A stretch of 64,000 nt of DNA from an uncultured Mollicutes bacterium. Its GTDB lineage: Bacteria; Bacillota_I; Bacilli_A; RFN20; CAG-826. A program made the position numbers and the translations under genes. The stretch spans positions 3,779 through 67,778 of the forward strand of contig UQCQ01000010.1 in the NCBI GenBank assembly GCA_900539595.1, written 5' to 3'. The notes under the pieces are model-generated. The model worked only from the letters and a program-made list of their open reading frames with translations. It had not been told where the DNA came from and did not search any database. Of this stretch, positions 17,985 to 25,887 are shown one piece after another. Position 1 is the stretch's first letter. Each line of letters opens with the position of its first letter.

Positions 17985-18709
17985 GCCCGTATTTGATTCC
18001 GGGAATCGTCGTGGATTTGCTTCTTGCTTTTGCTTGCTATGCCGCAAGCGAAAACTGGATCGTTACTGGCGTGGTGCTAGTCGCCTATCTGCTTATCACC
18101 CTTCTAGGCCTTGTCCCGATGCTAGACAAATATGTGGATCGAAAAAGAAGATCCCACGAAGCCTACCGCTTTATCAATTCCTATATTATTTCGTTATCGG
18201 CTACTCACTCTTATGGGCTTAGTTTTGACTCCGCCACCGAAGGAGCAACGGGGAAACTTAAAGAAGTGGTAGAAGCCATCCAAGAAATGGATCCGCTAGA
18301 GAAGGCCAAATATATGGAAGATTACTTCTCGGCCTCCATCTATACCATGTTTTTACGCGTTCTGGATTTATATGCAAACCAAGGCGGCGATGTTTTGCGG
18401 TTAAGCGGATCGTTGCTAGAAGAAGTGACCCGCGTAGAAGAAACGAATCGTCAAAAAGAAAAAACAGGGGCGCGAAATCTTCTCGAATACCTTTTGCTTT
18501 GGGCGGTATCTACGGGGATTGTGGTTTTCCTTCGCTTCGGACTATCGAGTTTCTTCGCCAGCATTAAACATAGCCCCGTCTATCTTGGATGCTTAATGGT
18601 TTATTTCCTGTTCATGCTTATTTCTTTGCTCATTTATGGGTCTTTCTATACGGAAATTCGGGTAACGGAAATTTTCAAAAAAGGAGGGCGTGTTCGTGAA
18701 AGAGATTAA
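17981..18709 (+). CDS. TadB-like inner-membrane platform protein
   Basis: 242 aa. Two N-terminal TM helices (about 3-48), then a soluble T2SSF-like helical segment containing EEVTRVEETNRQKEKTGARN near 150. Two C-terminal TM helices (about 168-230) complete it. This topology matches TadB of Flp/Tad systems. It starts within the ATPase stop (ATGA) and overlaps the next gene. It would form the membrane platform turned by the ATPase. Sequence similarity to characterised TadB is low, so the call rests on context and topology. Confidence 0.82.
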   Translation: MSPYLIPGIVVDLLLAFACYAASENWIVTGVVLVAYLLITLLGLVPMLDKYVDRKRRSHEAYRFINSYIISLSATHSYGLSFDSATEGATGKLKEVVEAIQEMDPLEKAKYMEDYFSASIYTMFLRVLDLYANQGGDVLRLSGSLLEEVTRVEETNRQKEKTGARNLLEYLLLWAVSTGIVVFLRFGLSSFFASIKHSPVYLGCLMVYFLFMLISLLIYGSFYTEIRVTEIFKKGGRVRERD

Positions 18710-19364
18710 AAAACAAATGGCGGAACTCGGTCTTCGCTTTGGGCGCGAGATGCTCAAGTTCGCACTTCTGAGTTTGGTTTTTGTGGGGTTGGAGATCGGA
18801 CTGTATTTCTTTCTTGGCGGGAGTTATTACCTTTTGTTGCCTTTAATCGGATGGATTTTCTTCGTTTATCTTTATTTCAGCCGGTATGCTCGAACGATTC
18901 TAAAACGTCAGCAGCAGCGGATGGACGAATTTGTTTCCCTCTTTACTTTTTTTGGCATCTACGTGGAGGATGGATTTACTGTTTTTCGCGCCTTGGGGGC
19001 CCTGCAAGAATTTGCTTCTGACGATTTGAAAGGAAAAATCGGTCAATTGCTGGAAGATATTGAGCAAGATAAAAGCGTTGAGCCTTATGCTCAGTTTGCT
19101 TCTTTCTTCCCCGACGTTGCCGTAAAGCAAGTGATGGTTTCCGTCTATCAAATGGTAGAAGAAGGGCAGGGCGGCCTTTATGTCGCCCAGTTCAATCGAT
19201 TGTTTCAAAAACTAAGCGATCAAAAACACGTATTAGAAAAGGAAAAACGACTCGAAAGGTTGCAAACCTTATCGTTCTTGCCTCTAGCCGGCAGCGCCAT
19301 CTCGATGATTACGTTGTCGCTAACGCTTTTGCAAGTCATGGAGGAAACAATGAATGTCTTATAA
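18696..19364 (+). CDS. TadC-like inner-membrane platform protein
   Basis: 222 aa. Two TM helices near residues 18-58, a soluble helical segment containing FVSLFTFFGIYVEDGF and FPDVAVKQVMVSVYQM, and a C-terminal TM. Start GTG at 18696 is chosen because AAGGAGG at 18681-18687 lies 8 nt upstream; GTG 18690 is the alternative. It overlaps TadB by 14 bp. It is a paralogue-type partner of TadB in Tad pilus platforms. Confidence 0.82.
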   Translation: MKEIKKQMAELGLRFGREMLKFALLSLVFVGLEIGLYFFLGGSYYLLLPLIGWIFFVYLYFSRYARTILKRQQQRMDEFVSLFTFFGIYVEDGFTVFRALGALQEFASDDLKGKIGQLLEDIEQDKSVEPYAQFASFFPDVAVKQVMVSVYQMVEEGQGGLYVAQFNRLFQKLSDQKHVLEKEKRLERLQTLSFLPLAGSAISMITLSLTLLQVMEETMNVL

Positions 19365-19695
19365 ATTGGCCATGCTTTTATCCACGGTCTTCTTGGTTTC
19401 CGTCTTTCTTCTTGGTGGGGACCTGTGCCTTATCAATGCCACCTACCAAACTCTGGACGCGATGAGCTTGACGGTGAATCAGAGGATATCTCGCGAAGGT
19501 CAAATCAGCCAGGATACCTTGAGTTTTGTTGAAAATAACGGAGCAAATTTCGTATCCGTTACCAGTGGTACCCCTGCTATTGGGGAGACCTACGTTTACC
19601 GGCTGGAGAAGGAGTACCAGCCGCTTGTGATTAAGAAATCCACGATGAAGATCGCGGTTACGCGAAGCTGCGTCGTTGGTTTCTATAAAAATTAG
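19354..19695 (+). CDS. Pilin-like protein in the Tad-like operon
   Basis: 113 aa. A hydrophobic N-terminal helix (LAMLLSTVFLVSVFLLGG) starts at residue 5, followed by a short polar domain with two Cys in its outer part. This matches the build of a minor pilin or TadE-like protein. GGAGG lies 9 nt before ATG 19354, and it overlaps the TadC stop by 11 bp. No Flp-type cleavage signature is present. Confidence 0.8.
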   Translation: MSYKLAMLLSTVFLVSVFLLGGDLCLINATYQTLDAMSLTVNQRISREGQISQDTLSFVENNGANFVSVTSGTPAIGETYVYRLEKEYQPLVIKKSTMKIAVTRSCVVGFYKN

Positions 19696-19710
19696 AAGGG
19701 AGGTGTTGAA

Positions 19711-19863
19711 TTGTCTGAGATAAAAGGCCAATTGCTTGGGATGCTGCTTGTTTTAGCCGTTTTTGGCGCTATCGGTGGAACCTTAATGGGTGTTTTCACC
19801 AAAACAAGTGAGACCATCGAAAAGAGGGTCGATTCTGAAATCAGCCTCGTTGCCGATGGCTGA
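19711..19863 (+). CDS. Micro-pilin candidate 1 (50 aa)
   Basis: Begins at TTG 19711 behind a very strong GGGAGGTG. Starts MSEIKGQLLG, then one hydrophobic helix (about 7-29), then a short charged tail ending in DG. The same first ten residues begin the next tiny gene, so this is a real paralogous pair. The size and single N-terminal helix match Flp major pilins of Tad systems. It lacks the usual Gly-x4-Glu-Tyr cleavage motif; processing after KG at position 6 is conceivable. It lies 15 bp after the pilin-like gene. Confidence 0.85.
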   Translation: MSEIKGQLLGMLLVLAVFGAIGGTLMGVFTKTSETIEKRVDSEISLVADG

Positions 19864-19929
19864 TAAAAAGAAAGAAAAGGGGTTATTCCTTCATATCGCA
19901 CCGAAATAATTCTGAAAGGAGTAACAATA

Positions 19930-20103
19930 ATGTCAGAAATTAAAGGTCAGCTCTTAGGTTTGCTTATGCTTCTCGTCGTCTTTGGATCCGCCGCGGGCGT
20001 CATTACCGCCGCGATTAATCACGACACCTCGTCCATCACCCAAAAGGTCAATAGCGAGGAAAGTTATCTCCAAGCCCCTAAGACTGTTGCTTATAACGGT
20101 TAA
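19930..20103 (+). CDS. Micro-pilin candidate 2 (57 aa)
   Basis: ATG 19930 with AAAGGAG 8 nt upstream. Starts MSEIKGQLLG like the previous gene, then a hydrophobic helix (about 8-29) and a polar tail that diverges from its paralogue. It is the last gene of the operon and is followed at once by a terminator. A 66-nt spacer and its own strong Shine-Dalgarno separate it from its twin, which fits high translation of a structural subunit. Confidence 0.85.
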   Translation: MSEIKGQLLGLLMLLVVFGSAAGVITAAINHDTSSITQKVNSEESYLQAPKTVAYNG

Positions 20104-20112
20104 TTAAAATGG

Positions 20113-20148
20113 AAAAGGCGATGCGGATATAGCCAAATCGCTTTTTCT
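20113..20148 (+). terminator. Terminator of the Tad-like operon
   Basis: AAAAGGCGAT (20113-20122) pairs with ATCGCTTTTT (20137-20146), with a 14-nt loop; the T tract doubles as the 3' arm. The end overlaps the -35 of the acpP promoter. Confidence 0.75.
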
Positions 20149-20176
20149 CTACATTCCATCGCGGCTTTGCTATAAT
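20148..20176 (+). promoter_or_regulatory. acpP promoter, predicted leaderless
   Basis: TCTACA (20148-20153), a 17-bp spacer and a perfect TATAAT (20171-20176). The start codon is at 20185, 8 nt after the -10. A transcript begun 6-8 nt after the -10 would have essentially no 5' UTR, and no Shine-Dalgarno is present. Confidence 0.75.
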
Positions 20177-20184
20177 GGCTGCAT

Positions 20185-20430
20185 ATGGAAACGACCAAAT
20201 TAGATGAAATCAAAGCCGCATTCGCGGAAAAACTCGGCATGAAAACCGTCGAGGAAACCAAATCATTGAAGGATTTGGGACTCGATAGCTTAGACGTAAT
20301 GGAACTCTCCTTCGATCTTGAAGATCGTTATGGGGTCGGCCTAGACGCCGAAAAACTAACCGGTATCAAAACGGTTGGCGAACTTTATGCCGAAATTGCC
20401 CGCCGTTTGGCGGAAAAGGGATTGAAATAA
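20185..20430 (+). CDS. acpP: Acyl carrier protein
   Basis: 81-aa carrier for fatty acid or phospholipid acyl chains. The phosphopantetheine Ser is at 35 in LGLDSLDVMEL, and the protein is acidic and four-helical in pattern. It is the normal length. It stands alone, away from any fab gene, so it may be the main ACP or a specialised one. The mRNA is predicted to be leaderless (TATAAT 8 nt before the ATG). A terminator follows. Confidence 0.93.
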   Translation: METTKLDEIKAAFAEKLGMKTVEETKSLKDLGLDSLDVMELSFDLEDRYGVGLDAEKLTGIKTVGELYAEIARRLAEKGLK

Positions 20431-20450
20431 TCTCCGTTAGATTCTCATCG

Positions 20451-20477
20451 AGGCGCTGAAATTAGGCGCCTTTTTTT
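20451..20477 (+). terminator. Intrinsic terminator after acpP
   Basis: AGGCGC / GCGCCT stem with a 9-nt loop, then seven T. Confidence 0.8.
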
Positions 20478-20528
20478 CGCGCAAGAAGCCAAAAATGAAA
20501 AAATTCGATTTTTCCCTTCATCTTCCTC

Positions 20529-20557
20529 TTGCATTTAGTTTTGCTAACACCTAATAT
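20529..20557 (+). promoter_or_regulatory. Promoter of the tRNA-Asn/tRNA-Glu pair
   Basis: TTGCAT (20529-20534), a 17-bp spacer and TAATAT (20552-20557), 28 bp before the first tRNA. Confidence 0.65.
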
Positions 20558-20584
20558 TTTCAAGCGCGATTTATTGCGCAATGC

Positions 20585-20659
20585 GCTCAGCTAGCTCAAC
20601 GGTAGAGCAATCGGCTGTTAACCGATCGGTTGTAGGTTCGAACCCTATGCTGAGCGCCA
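20585..20659 (+). tRNA. tRNA-Asn (GTT)
   Basis: 75 nt with CCA. Acceptor GCTCAGC/GCTGAGC, discriminator G, anticodon loop CTGTTAA, T loop TTCGAAC. Confidence 0.95.
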
Positions 20660-20665
20660 TCTTGT

Positions 20666-20741
20666 GGCCCGTTGGAGAAGCGGTTAACTCATATCCCTTT
20701 CAAGGATACATTCACGCGTTCGAACCGCGTACGGGTCACCA
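20666..20741 (+). tRNA. tRNA-Glu (TTC)
   Basis: 76 nt with CCA. Acceptor GGCCCGT/ACGGGTC, discriminator A, anticodon loop CTTTCAA. It is 6 nt after tRNA-Asn and shares its terminator. It is the second tRNA-Glu isoacceptor in the window. Confidence 0.95.
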
Positions 20742-20751
20742 ATTGCAAAGT

Positions 20752-20779
20752 ACCGAACTCCTTGTGGGTTCGGTTTTTT
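20752..20779 (+). terminator. Terminator of the tRNA pair
   Basis: ACCGAAC / GTTCGGT stem with a 9-nt loop, then a T run. Confidence 0.85.
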
Positions 20780-20856
20780 GTTGTATCGGCTTTTCTCGAC
20801 GTGAAAAGCGAATAATCTGAAACAAAATGAGACATGGTTTGAGGTAGAATAATTTT

Positions 20857-21516
20857 ATGAAACCTCTCGTCATTAATTTTCTCGGCGATTCGATCACGGA
20901 AGGCGCCGGAGCCGACTGCCCCGAAAATATTTATTCCGCCGTTTGCTGCCGCTTGGCCAAAGCAAAAGAAGGGAATTACGGTGTAGGCGGGACGCGCATT
21001 GCGAAACAACATGCCAGCACGAACAATAATCCGGACGAAGAATTTATCCTTCGAGCGCGTTGGATGAATCCTTGCGATTTCCTGTTCGTGTTCGGCGGGA
21101 CCAACGATTTTGGCCATGGAGATGCGGAATTGGGCCAAATGGGCGATGAGACCAGATGGACGTTTTATGGGGCTCTTCACGAATTAATCACGTATTTATT
21201 AACCAAAAAAGGGCTTAAAAAGGATCGGATTTGTTTTGTTATCCCCACTCCCCGCCAAGACGAGGATAGTGTTCATGGGGATGGAAGCAAATCTTGGAAG
21301 AATTTCCCTCCGCTAGAAGAATATCGTGAGGCTATTCGCCAAGAATGTGATGATTTCGGGATCGAATATTTAGAAACTAAACTTCCGGCCCCGCCGAAAG
21401 GAATTGCTGGACCTAGCGAGTTTTATGTGGATGGGCTACACCCCAACGTGAAGGGACACCATCAACTGGGCGTAGAACTATATGAGTATCTAAAGAAGAA
21501 GGGCCTGGCGAAATAA
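20857..21516 (+). CDS. SGNH/GDSL-family hydrolase
   Basis: 219-aa cytosolic-looking esterase or deacetylase. Block I GDSITEG has the nucleophile Ser12, the block III Asn is in GGTNDF, and the block V Asp-His pair is in DGLHPN near the C terminus. The family includes carbohydrate esterases and lysophospholipases; the substrate cannot be told. No signal peptide. No Shine-Dalgarno; TAGAAT (20845-20850) ends 6 nt before the ATG, so the mRNA is probably leaderless. A terminator follows. Confidence 0.9.
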   Translation: MKPLVINFLGDSITEGAGADCPENIYSAVCCRLAKAKEGNYGVGGTRIAKQHASTNNNPDEEFILRARWMNPCDFLFVFGGTNDFGHGDAELGQMGDETRWTFYGALHELITYLLTKKGLKKDRICFVIPTPRQDEDSVHGDGSKSWKNFPPLEEYREAIRQECDDFGIEYLETKLPAPPKGIAGPSEFYVDGLHPNVKGHHQLGVELYEYLKKKGLAK

Positions 21517-21529
21517 GTAGTCATTGGGA

Positions 21530-21552
21530 AGCGGACATAATCCGCTTTTTTT
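21530..21552 (+). terminator. Intrinsic terminator after the SGNH hydrolase
   Basis: AGCGGA / TCCGCT stem with a 5-nt loop, then seven T. Confidence 0.8.
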
Positions 21553-21621
21553 CTTTCCTATCCCTTGGCGAATTGAATTTTCACCCTACAATGGAAGGAC
21601 AAGGAGAAAGGAGCCATGTAG

Positions 21622-23100
21622 ATGGAAATTGCAATTTTAATTCTTGCTTCGATTGCTGTTATTGGAGTGATAGCTTTATTGCTCGTTTTGATTTTTAAAC
21701 GAACAGGAACTTCCGATTCAGGTATTGATCCGCAAGCCTTAAAGGATTTAGAAAAGAGTCAAATTGTAAGTTCGACGGAAATTAAGGCGAACATCAAAAG
21801 CCTTAGCGACGACATCGAAACAAGAACAGAAGCCCGCTTGAAAGGCCAAATGGTAGAAATTGCTAAAGCTATGCAGACTCAATCCGAGTCGGACAATCAA
21901 CGAATGAATGCTTTTCAACAAACGGTTAATTCCAACTTAAATGCTCAGGTCCAGGCCATCAATGAGACGATTGCCAGACGTTTTGGGGATATTACCTCCA
22001 AAAACATGGAACAGATGAACGCCATGCAAAAATCGATGAAGGATTTGATGGAATCCGACACCAAACGTCTCAATGATTTCCAAACAACCATTGGGGCAAC
22101 GGTGACAGCCCAAATCAATGCGATGAACCTCAAATTGGATGAATCGATGAAATCCATCAACGAAAAGGTGAATCAGACCTTGTCGGACGGATTTAAAGGC
22201 ACGTCGGAGTCCATGGTTAACCTCCAAAAGCAACTAGGCATGGTACAAGAAGCCCAAAAAAGCATTGACGGTCTTCAACAGGAAATTACTTCCTTAAAGG
22301 ATGTTTTATCCAACAATCAAACACGCGGCCGTTATGGGGAATTCCAGTTGGAACTGCTATTAGACAATCTATTCCAGGGTTCGAAAGGCACGTTGTATGA
22401 CACCCAATACATCTTGCAGGAAGCGAGAGGAGAAGAGCCTCAATTAAAGCCGGATGCTGTGATTTTTCTCGATGGAGAAACTCACCATCAAATGGTTTGC
22501 ATAGATAGCAAGTTCTCGTTAACGGGATACGATCGACTCTTTGACCGTTCCGCCCATTTAAGCGAAGACGAAGAAAAACAAGCCCGCAGCGCCTTCAAAA
22601 CCGCGACACGTCAACGAATCGACGAGACCTCCAAATACATTATTCAAGGAAAAACGATTTCGAATGCCATTATGTTTGTTCCTAACGATGGCGTCTTTGC
22701 CTATATCCATAACGAATTCCCCGATTTAATCGATTATGCCCAAAAGAAGAATGTCGTATTGGTTTCTCCGACGATTCTTCAACCTTTGCTTGCCTCGTTC
22801 CGTGTCATTCAAATTGACGCCAAAAAGAGCAAGAGCATCGCTGAAATTAATCAACACCTCAATGCTTTGGGTACCGAGTTCAAGCGCTTCATCCCTCGTT
22901 GGAAGAGCCTAAACGACGGGATTCAAAACCTTACGAAGAAAAGCGGAAGCTTCGATACAACGGTTCAAAAAATCGGTCAGCGCTTTGAAAAAGTCCAAAA
23001 AATCGATTTCAGCGACTTCGAGTCCGATGAGATTTCAAGCGCGAAATCCATTGGAATGCAGGACAGCGACGAGGATAGAGAATCGGAAGAAGTGGAATAA
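21622..23100 (+). CDS. rmuC: DNA recombination protein RmuC
   Basis: 492 aa. One N-terminal TM helix (about 4-25), a long coiled coil (about 35-230), then the RmuC nuclease-like domain. The latter starts with NNQTRGRYGEFQLELLL and contains the PD-(D/E)xK-type segment PDAVIF ... VCIDSKF. RmuC limits inversions at short inverted repeats. AAAGGAG lies 8 nt before the ATG. It is a single-gene unit; no clear hairpin follows. Confidence 0.93.
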   Translation: MEIAILILASIAVIGVIALLLVLIFKRTGTSDSGIDPQALKDLEKSQIVSSTEIKANIKSLSDDIETRTEARLKGQMVEIAKAMQTQSESDNQRMNAFQQTVNSNLNAQVQAINETIARRFGDITSKNMEQMNAMQKSMKDLMESDTKRLNDFQTTIGATVTAQINAMNLKLDESMKSINEKVNQTLSDGFKGTSESMVNLQKQLGMVQEAQKSIDGLQQEITSLKDVLSNNQTRGRYGEFQLELLLDNLFQGSKGTLYDTQYILQEARGEEPQLKPDAVIFLDGETHHQMVCIDSKFSLTGYDRLFDRSAHLSEDEEKQARSAFKTATRQRIDETSKYIIQGKTISNAIMFVPNDGVFAYIHNEFPDLIDYAQKKNVVLVSPTILQPLLASFRVIQIDAKKSKSIAEINQHLNALGTEFKRFIPRWKSLNDGIQNLTKKSGSFDTTVQKIGQRFEKVQKIDFSDFESDEISSAKSIGMQDSDEDRESEEVE

Positions 23101-23162
23101 CTTTTTTTCTACTAATTTTGCCTTTATTTGTTAAGACCAGGGCAGATTTATAAAAAGTTCTA

Positions 23163-23190
23163 TTGACAATCCTTTTCCTTGTATCAAAAT
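23163..23190 (+). promoter_or_regulatory. Probable promoter of the lipoprotein cluster
   Basis: TTGACA (23163-23168), a 16-bp spacer and CAAAAT (23185-23190), 27 bp before the first lipoprotein ATG. Confidence 0.5.
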
Positions 23191-23217
23191 CAAGCGGATA
23201 TGGGAGTGAATCAGAAA

Positions 23218-24573
23218 ATGAAAAATCGTAATCGTTTAGTTATTTTTTCGACAGCCTTAGTCCTTTCGCTAGTTTCATGCAGAGGCGAATCCGACAAAAC
23301 CAGCGAATCCGTGGATGAAAGCGAATTGGCCAAAGCTTTGACGCTTGCTCAAAAATCCGTCGCTTTTTCGGGGTCTTTGACCTCAGTTTATGTGAATGAT
23401 GGAGATTCTTACGACGAAGGAACGGTGGATTTGACCATTGGCAAAGGATTTGCAGAATGGAAGAAAACCTACCGGGAATCGCTGGATTATGACGTTTCCT
23501 ATGATTACACCTTCGTCCCCAATGAAGCCGGCAATATCAGTTTCGATCGTTTGACTTTGGAAAACACGGTGGAAAACGCCGAATTCGTTGCCCCCAGAGA
23601 TACGGCAGTTGCCGACAGCAAAAAAGGGCCTTTGAATTATGAACAATACCTTTCCAATCCCTTTGCGAACTTGGAAGTTAGCGATTTTGAATTAGTAGAA
23701 GGGCGTTATTACTTAACGGAAAAATTGCAATCTTTTGAAGGAATGATGGGCATCGCCAGTATCAGCGAATATCACTTCTACCCCACCAACATTTTGGATG
23801 TTTCCTTCTCCATGTCCAATGGGAAATTTGCTGACGTTGTCATTACCACTGAACCACGTTCGGATGGCCTTTATAACGCTTCAGAATTCTTCTACGATGC
23901 CTCTTTCCGTCTTATTTTCCCCGGCGATATTGAAAAAACGGAAATTCAGCCTAAAGCCCATCGCGATGAACACGATACCCTTAAAGCTGCTTTAACGGAT
24001 CTCCAGCAAACGATTTCTGGTGGGAATTACACGATCCACGCAGTGGATGAGGAGTCGAGCGGAGAATATGGCGGTCAATACGATAACTATGCGACGGCGG
24101 ATGGTTTCTACAGCGAATTCCGCGCCGCTCTAGATACCTATAAAATCGGTTACGAAAAGCATGACGACGGCGAATATTATCGTTACAAACATTACGTTAC
24201 CGGAAAAGACATGGGCAAAGTGACCTATTTCACGGAAAAGACTTCGCAATATTGGAAACAAACCCGAGCTCAACTCGAGCCGAATTTCTTAGGATTTGCC
24301 CCGGAATTCTTCGTTAAGGGGAAGGATGGTTCCTTCTCTACGACCAATGGAAGTGTTGTGGACGGTATCCGCAAAATCACTTCGCCGTTCTTCGATCGCC
24401 AAGACGCGTATTATGTTGCGAAAAAAGTGTTCTTTAAGCTCAACGAAGAAAACAAAATTACTTCTTGGGGAACCGTTGCCTTCGATGCGGCGGGTTCATA
24501 CGAAGACACTTTCACTTATTCCCTAACCAATATCGGAACCACGAAATTGCCGGCGTTGCCGATTCAAGACTAA
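23218..24573 (+). CDS. Lipoprotein 1 of a paralogous cluster
   Basis: 451 aa. Type II signal peptide with lipobox LVSC; the lipid-anchored Cys is at 21. The mature part is acidic and beta-rich and shares a layout with the next gene: an LAKALTLAQ-like start and an HRDEHDTLKAAL segment matching HESVHDTLELGL. It is therefore a paralogue of lipoprotein 2. No enzyme motif is seen. The ATG at 23218 follows GGGAGTGA. It lies 9 bp before the next gene, in one operon of three. Confidence 0.88.
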   Translation: MKNRNRLVIFSTALVLSLVSCRGESDKTSESVDESELAKALTLAQKSVAFSGSLTSVYVNDGDSYDEGTVDLTIGKGFAEWKKTYRESLDYDVSYDYTFVPNEAGNISFDRLTLENTVENAEFVAPRDTAVADSKKGPLNYEQYLSNPFANLEVSDFELVEGRYYLTEKLQSFEGMMGIASISEYHFYPTNILDVSFSMSNGKFADVVITTEPRSDGLYNASEFFYDASFRLIFPGDIEKTEIQPKAHRDEHDTLKAALTDLQQTISGGNYTIHAVDEESSGEYGGQYDNYATADGFYSEFRAALDTYKIGYEKHDDGEYYRYKHYVTGKDMGKVTYFTEKTSQYWKQTRAQLEPNFLGFAPEFFVKGKDGSFSTTNGSVVDGIRKITSPFFDRQDAYYVAKKVFFKLNEENKITSWGTVAFDAAGSYEDTFTYSLTNIGTTKLPALPIQD

Positions 24574-24582
24574 GGAGAAGAT

Positions 24583-25875
24583 ATGAATAAAATCACCTCA
24601 TTTCTTGCATTATCTTTTGCCTCTGTAACTCTTCTAGCTTCTTGTGGCGGCGGCGATGCTTCTTCTAGCGGACGTGGAACGGGCTTGGCGGATGCATTGG
24701 CTTTCGCCAGAGAAAACTCCTTTGGAATTACCGGAACCGCCTATACTGCTTTTGACGCGTTGACCAGTGAAAAAGGAGGAGAGGAATTCGCTAGTTATGA
24801 ACTTCATAACGTTTTCAGCGAAGGCATCCTCTCTAGTGAAGTTGTTTATCATTACGATATCGGCGACGGCCATCCTTTTGACGATACGGTATCCGCCACC
24901 TATTTTGCCAAAGAAGACGGTTTAACTTACCGTCGTGGTTTAACGGTTCAAAACCAAGTGATGGACGATGTCGTTAAGAGTTCTTCTACGGGTAAATCCT
25001 TGGTTTTCAAAGAGCATTTCGATTCCCCAATGAAAACCCTTAAATATTCGGATTTCGTCTCGCTAAATGGTCAATTCCTTTTGAAACCCCAGGTAGCCAA
25101 AACCTTCGCTTTGTCTTTAACGCAACAAAGCATTTCCGCACAAAAAGTCCTGTTTGATTTAAAGGACGGAAAATTAAGCGATGTCACCATCTTTACCAGT
25201 TCGGCTTCGACTTCGATCGGTGGCGTCTATAGCAGCCAACGACTTGAACTTCATTTTAACTGGGGCGAAGTCGGCAAGATCCCCGATATCAAACCCTACG
25301 CCCATGAAAGCGTCCACGATACATTGGAACTTGGCTTATATAACCTTGGCCGTCAGCTAAAGAGCAAGAACTACACGGTGACGACGAACTTGGAAACGCA
25401 AGAAGGCAAGGCCGTTGGCCATTATTACGCGACCCCCGAGTGTGTCTATAGCGATGCGACGGATGGGGTAAGTTCCTATGGCGCCACCAAAGTGGGGACC
25501 GGATTCTATGAATTTTCCGTTACCACCAATTCTTCTGGCGAACAAAAAGTGACGATTTACGATGAGAATCCGATTTCGGAATCCGATTTATTCCCCTCGT
25601 TTAGCTCCTTTGCCCCAGAATTGTTCGTCTCCGAGGACGGGAAAAAATTTACTTGCCGTCCCGGCATTGAGAAAAACGTCATTTTGCTCTTCGTTCCTTA
25701 TACGGAAGCCAGCTATTATGCCTCCTTTGTTTCGGAACTCCGCTTCAATTTGGACGCCAAAGGCGCGTTCATGAACGCGGAAATCGATTATTACGATTAC
25801 CAAAATATGGTTCAAGGCACCGCGACGCTCACTTATGGCTCTTTTGATGAAACCGTGGTACCCGTTGATTTTTAA
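24583..25875 (+). CDS. Lipoprotein 2 of a paralogous cluster
   Basis: 430 aa. Lipobox LASC followed by a GGGDASSS linker. It is paralogous to lipoprotein 1 in overall plan, including the HDTLELGLYNL segment near residue 245, and has a duplicated internal design of two similar beta-rich halves. AAGGAG lies before the ATG. Surface exposed and membrane-anchored; ligand unknown. Confidence 0.88.
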   Translation: MNKITSFLALSFASVTLLASCGGGDASSSGRGTGLADALAFARENSFGITGTAYTAFDALTSEKGGEEFASYELHNVFSEGILSSEVVYHYDIGDGHPFDDTVSATYFAKEDGLTYRRGLTVQNQVMDDVVKSSSTGKSLVFKEHFDSPMKTLKYSDFVSLNGQFLLKPQVAKTFALSLTQQSISAQKVLFDLKDGKLSDVTIFTSSASTSIGGVYSSQRLELHFNWGEVGKIPDIKPYAHESVHDTLELGLYNLGRQLKSKNYTVTTNLETQEGKAVGHYYATPECVYSDATDGVSSYGATKVGTGFYEFSVTTNSSGEQKVTIYDENPISESDLFPSFSSFAPELFVSEDGKKFTCRPGIEKNVILLFVPYTEASYYASFVSELRFNLDAKGAFMNAEIDYYDYQNMVQGTATLTYGSFDETVVPVDF

Positions 25876-25887
25876 AGGAGAAATTCC

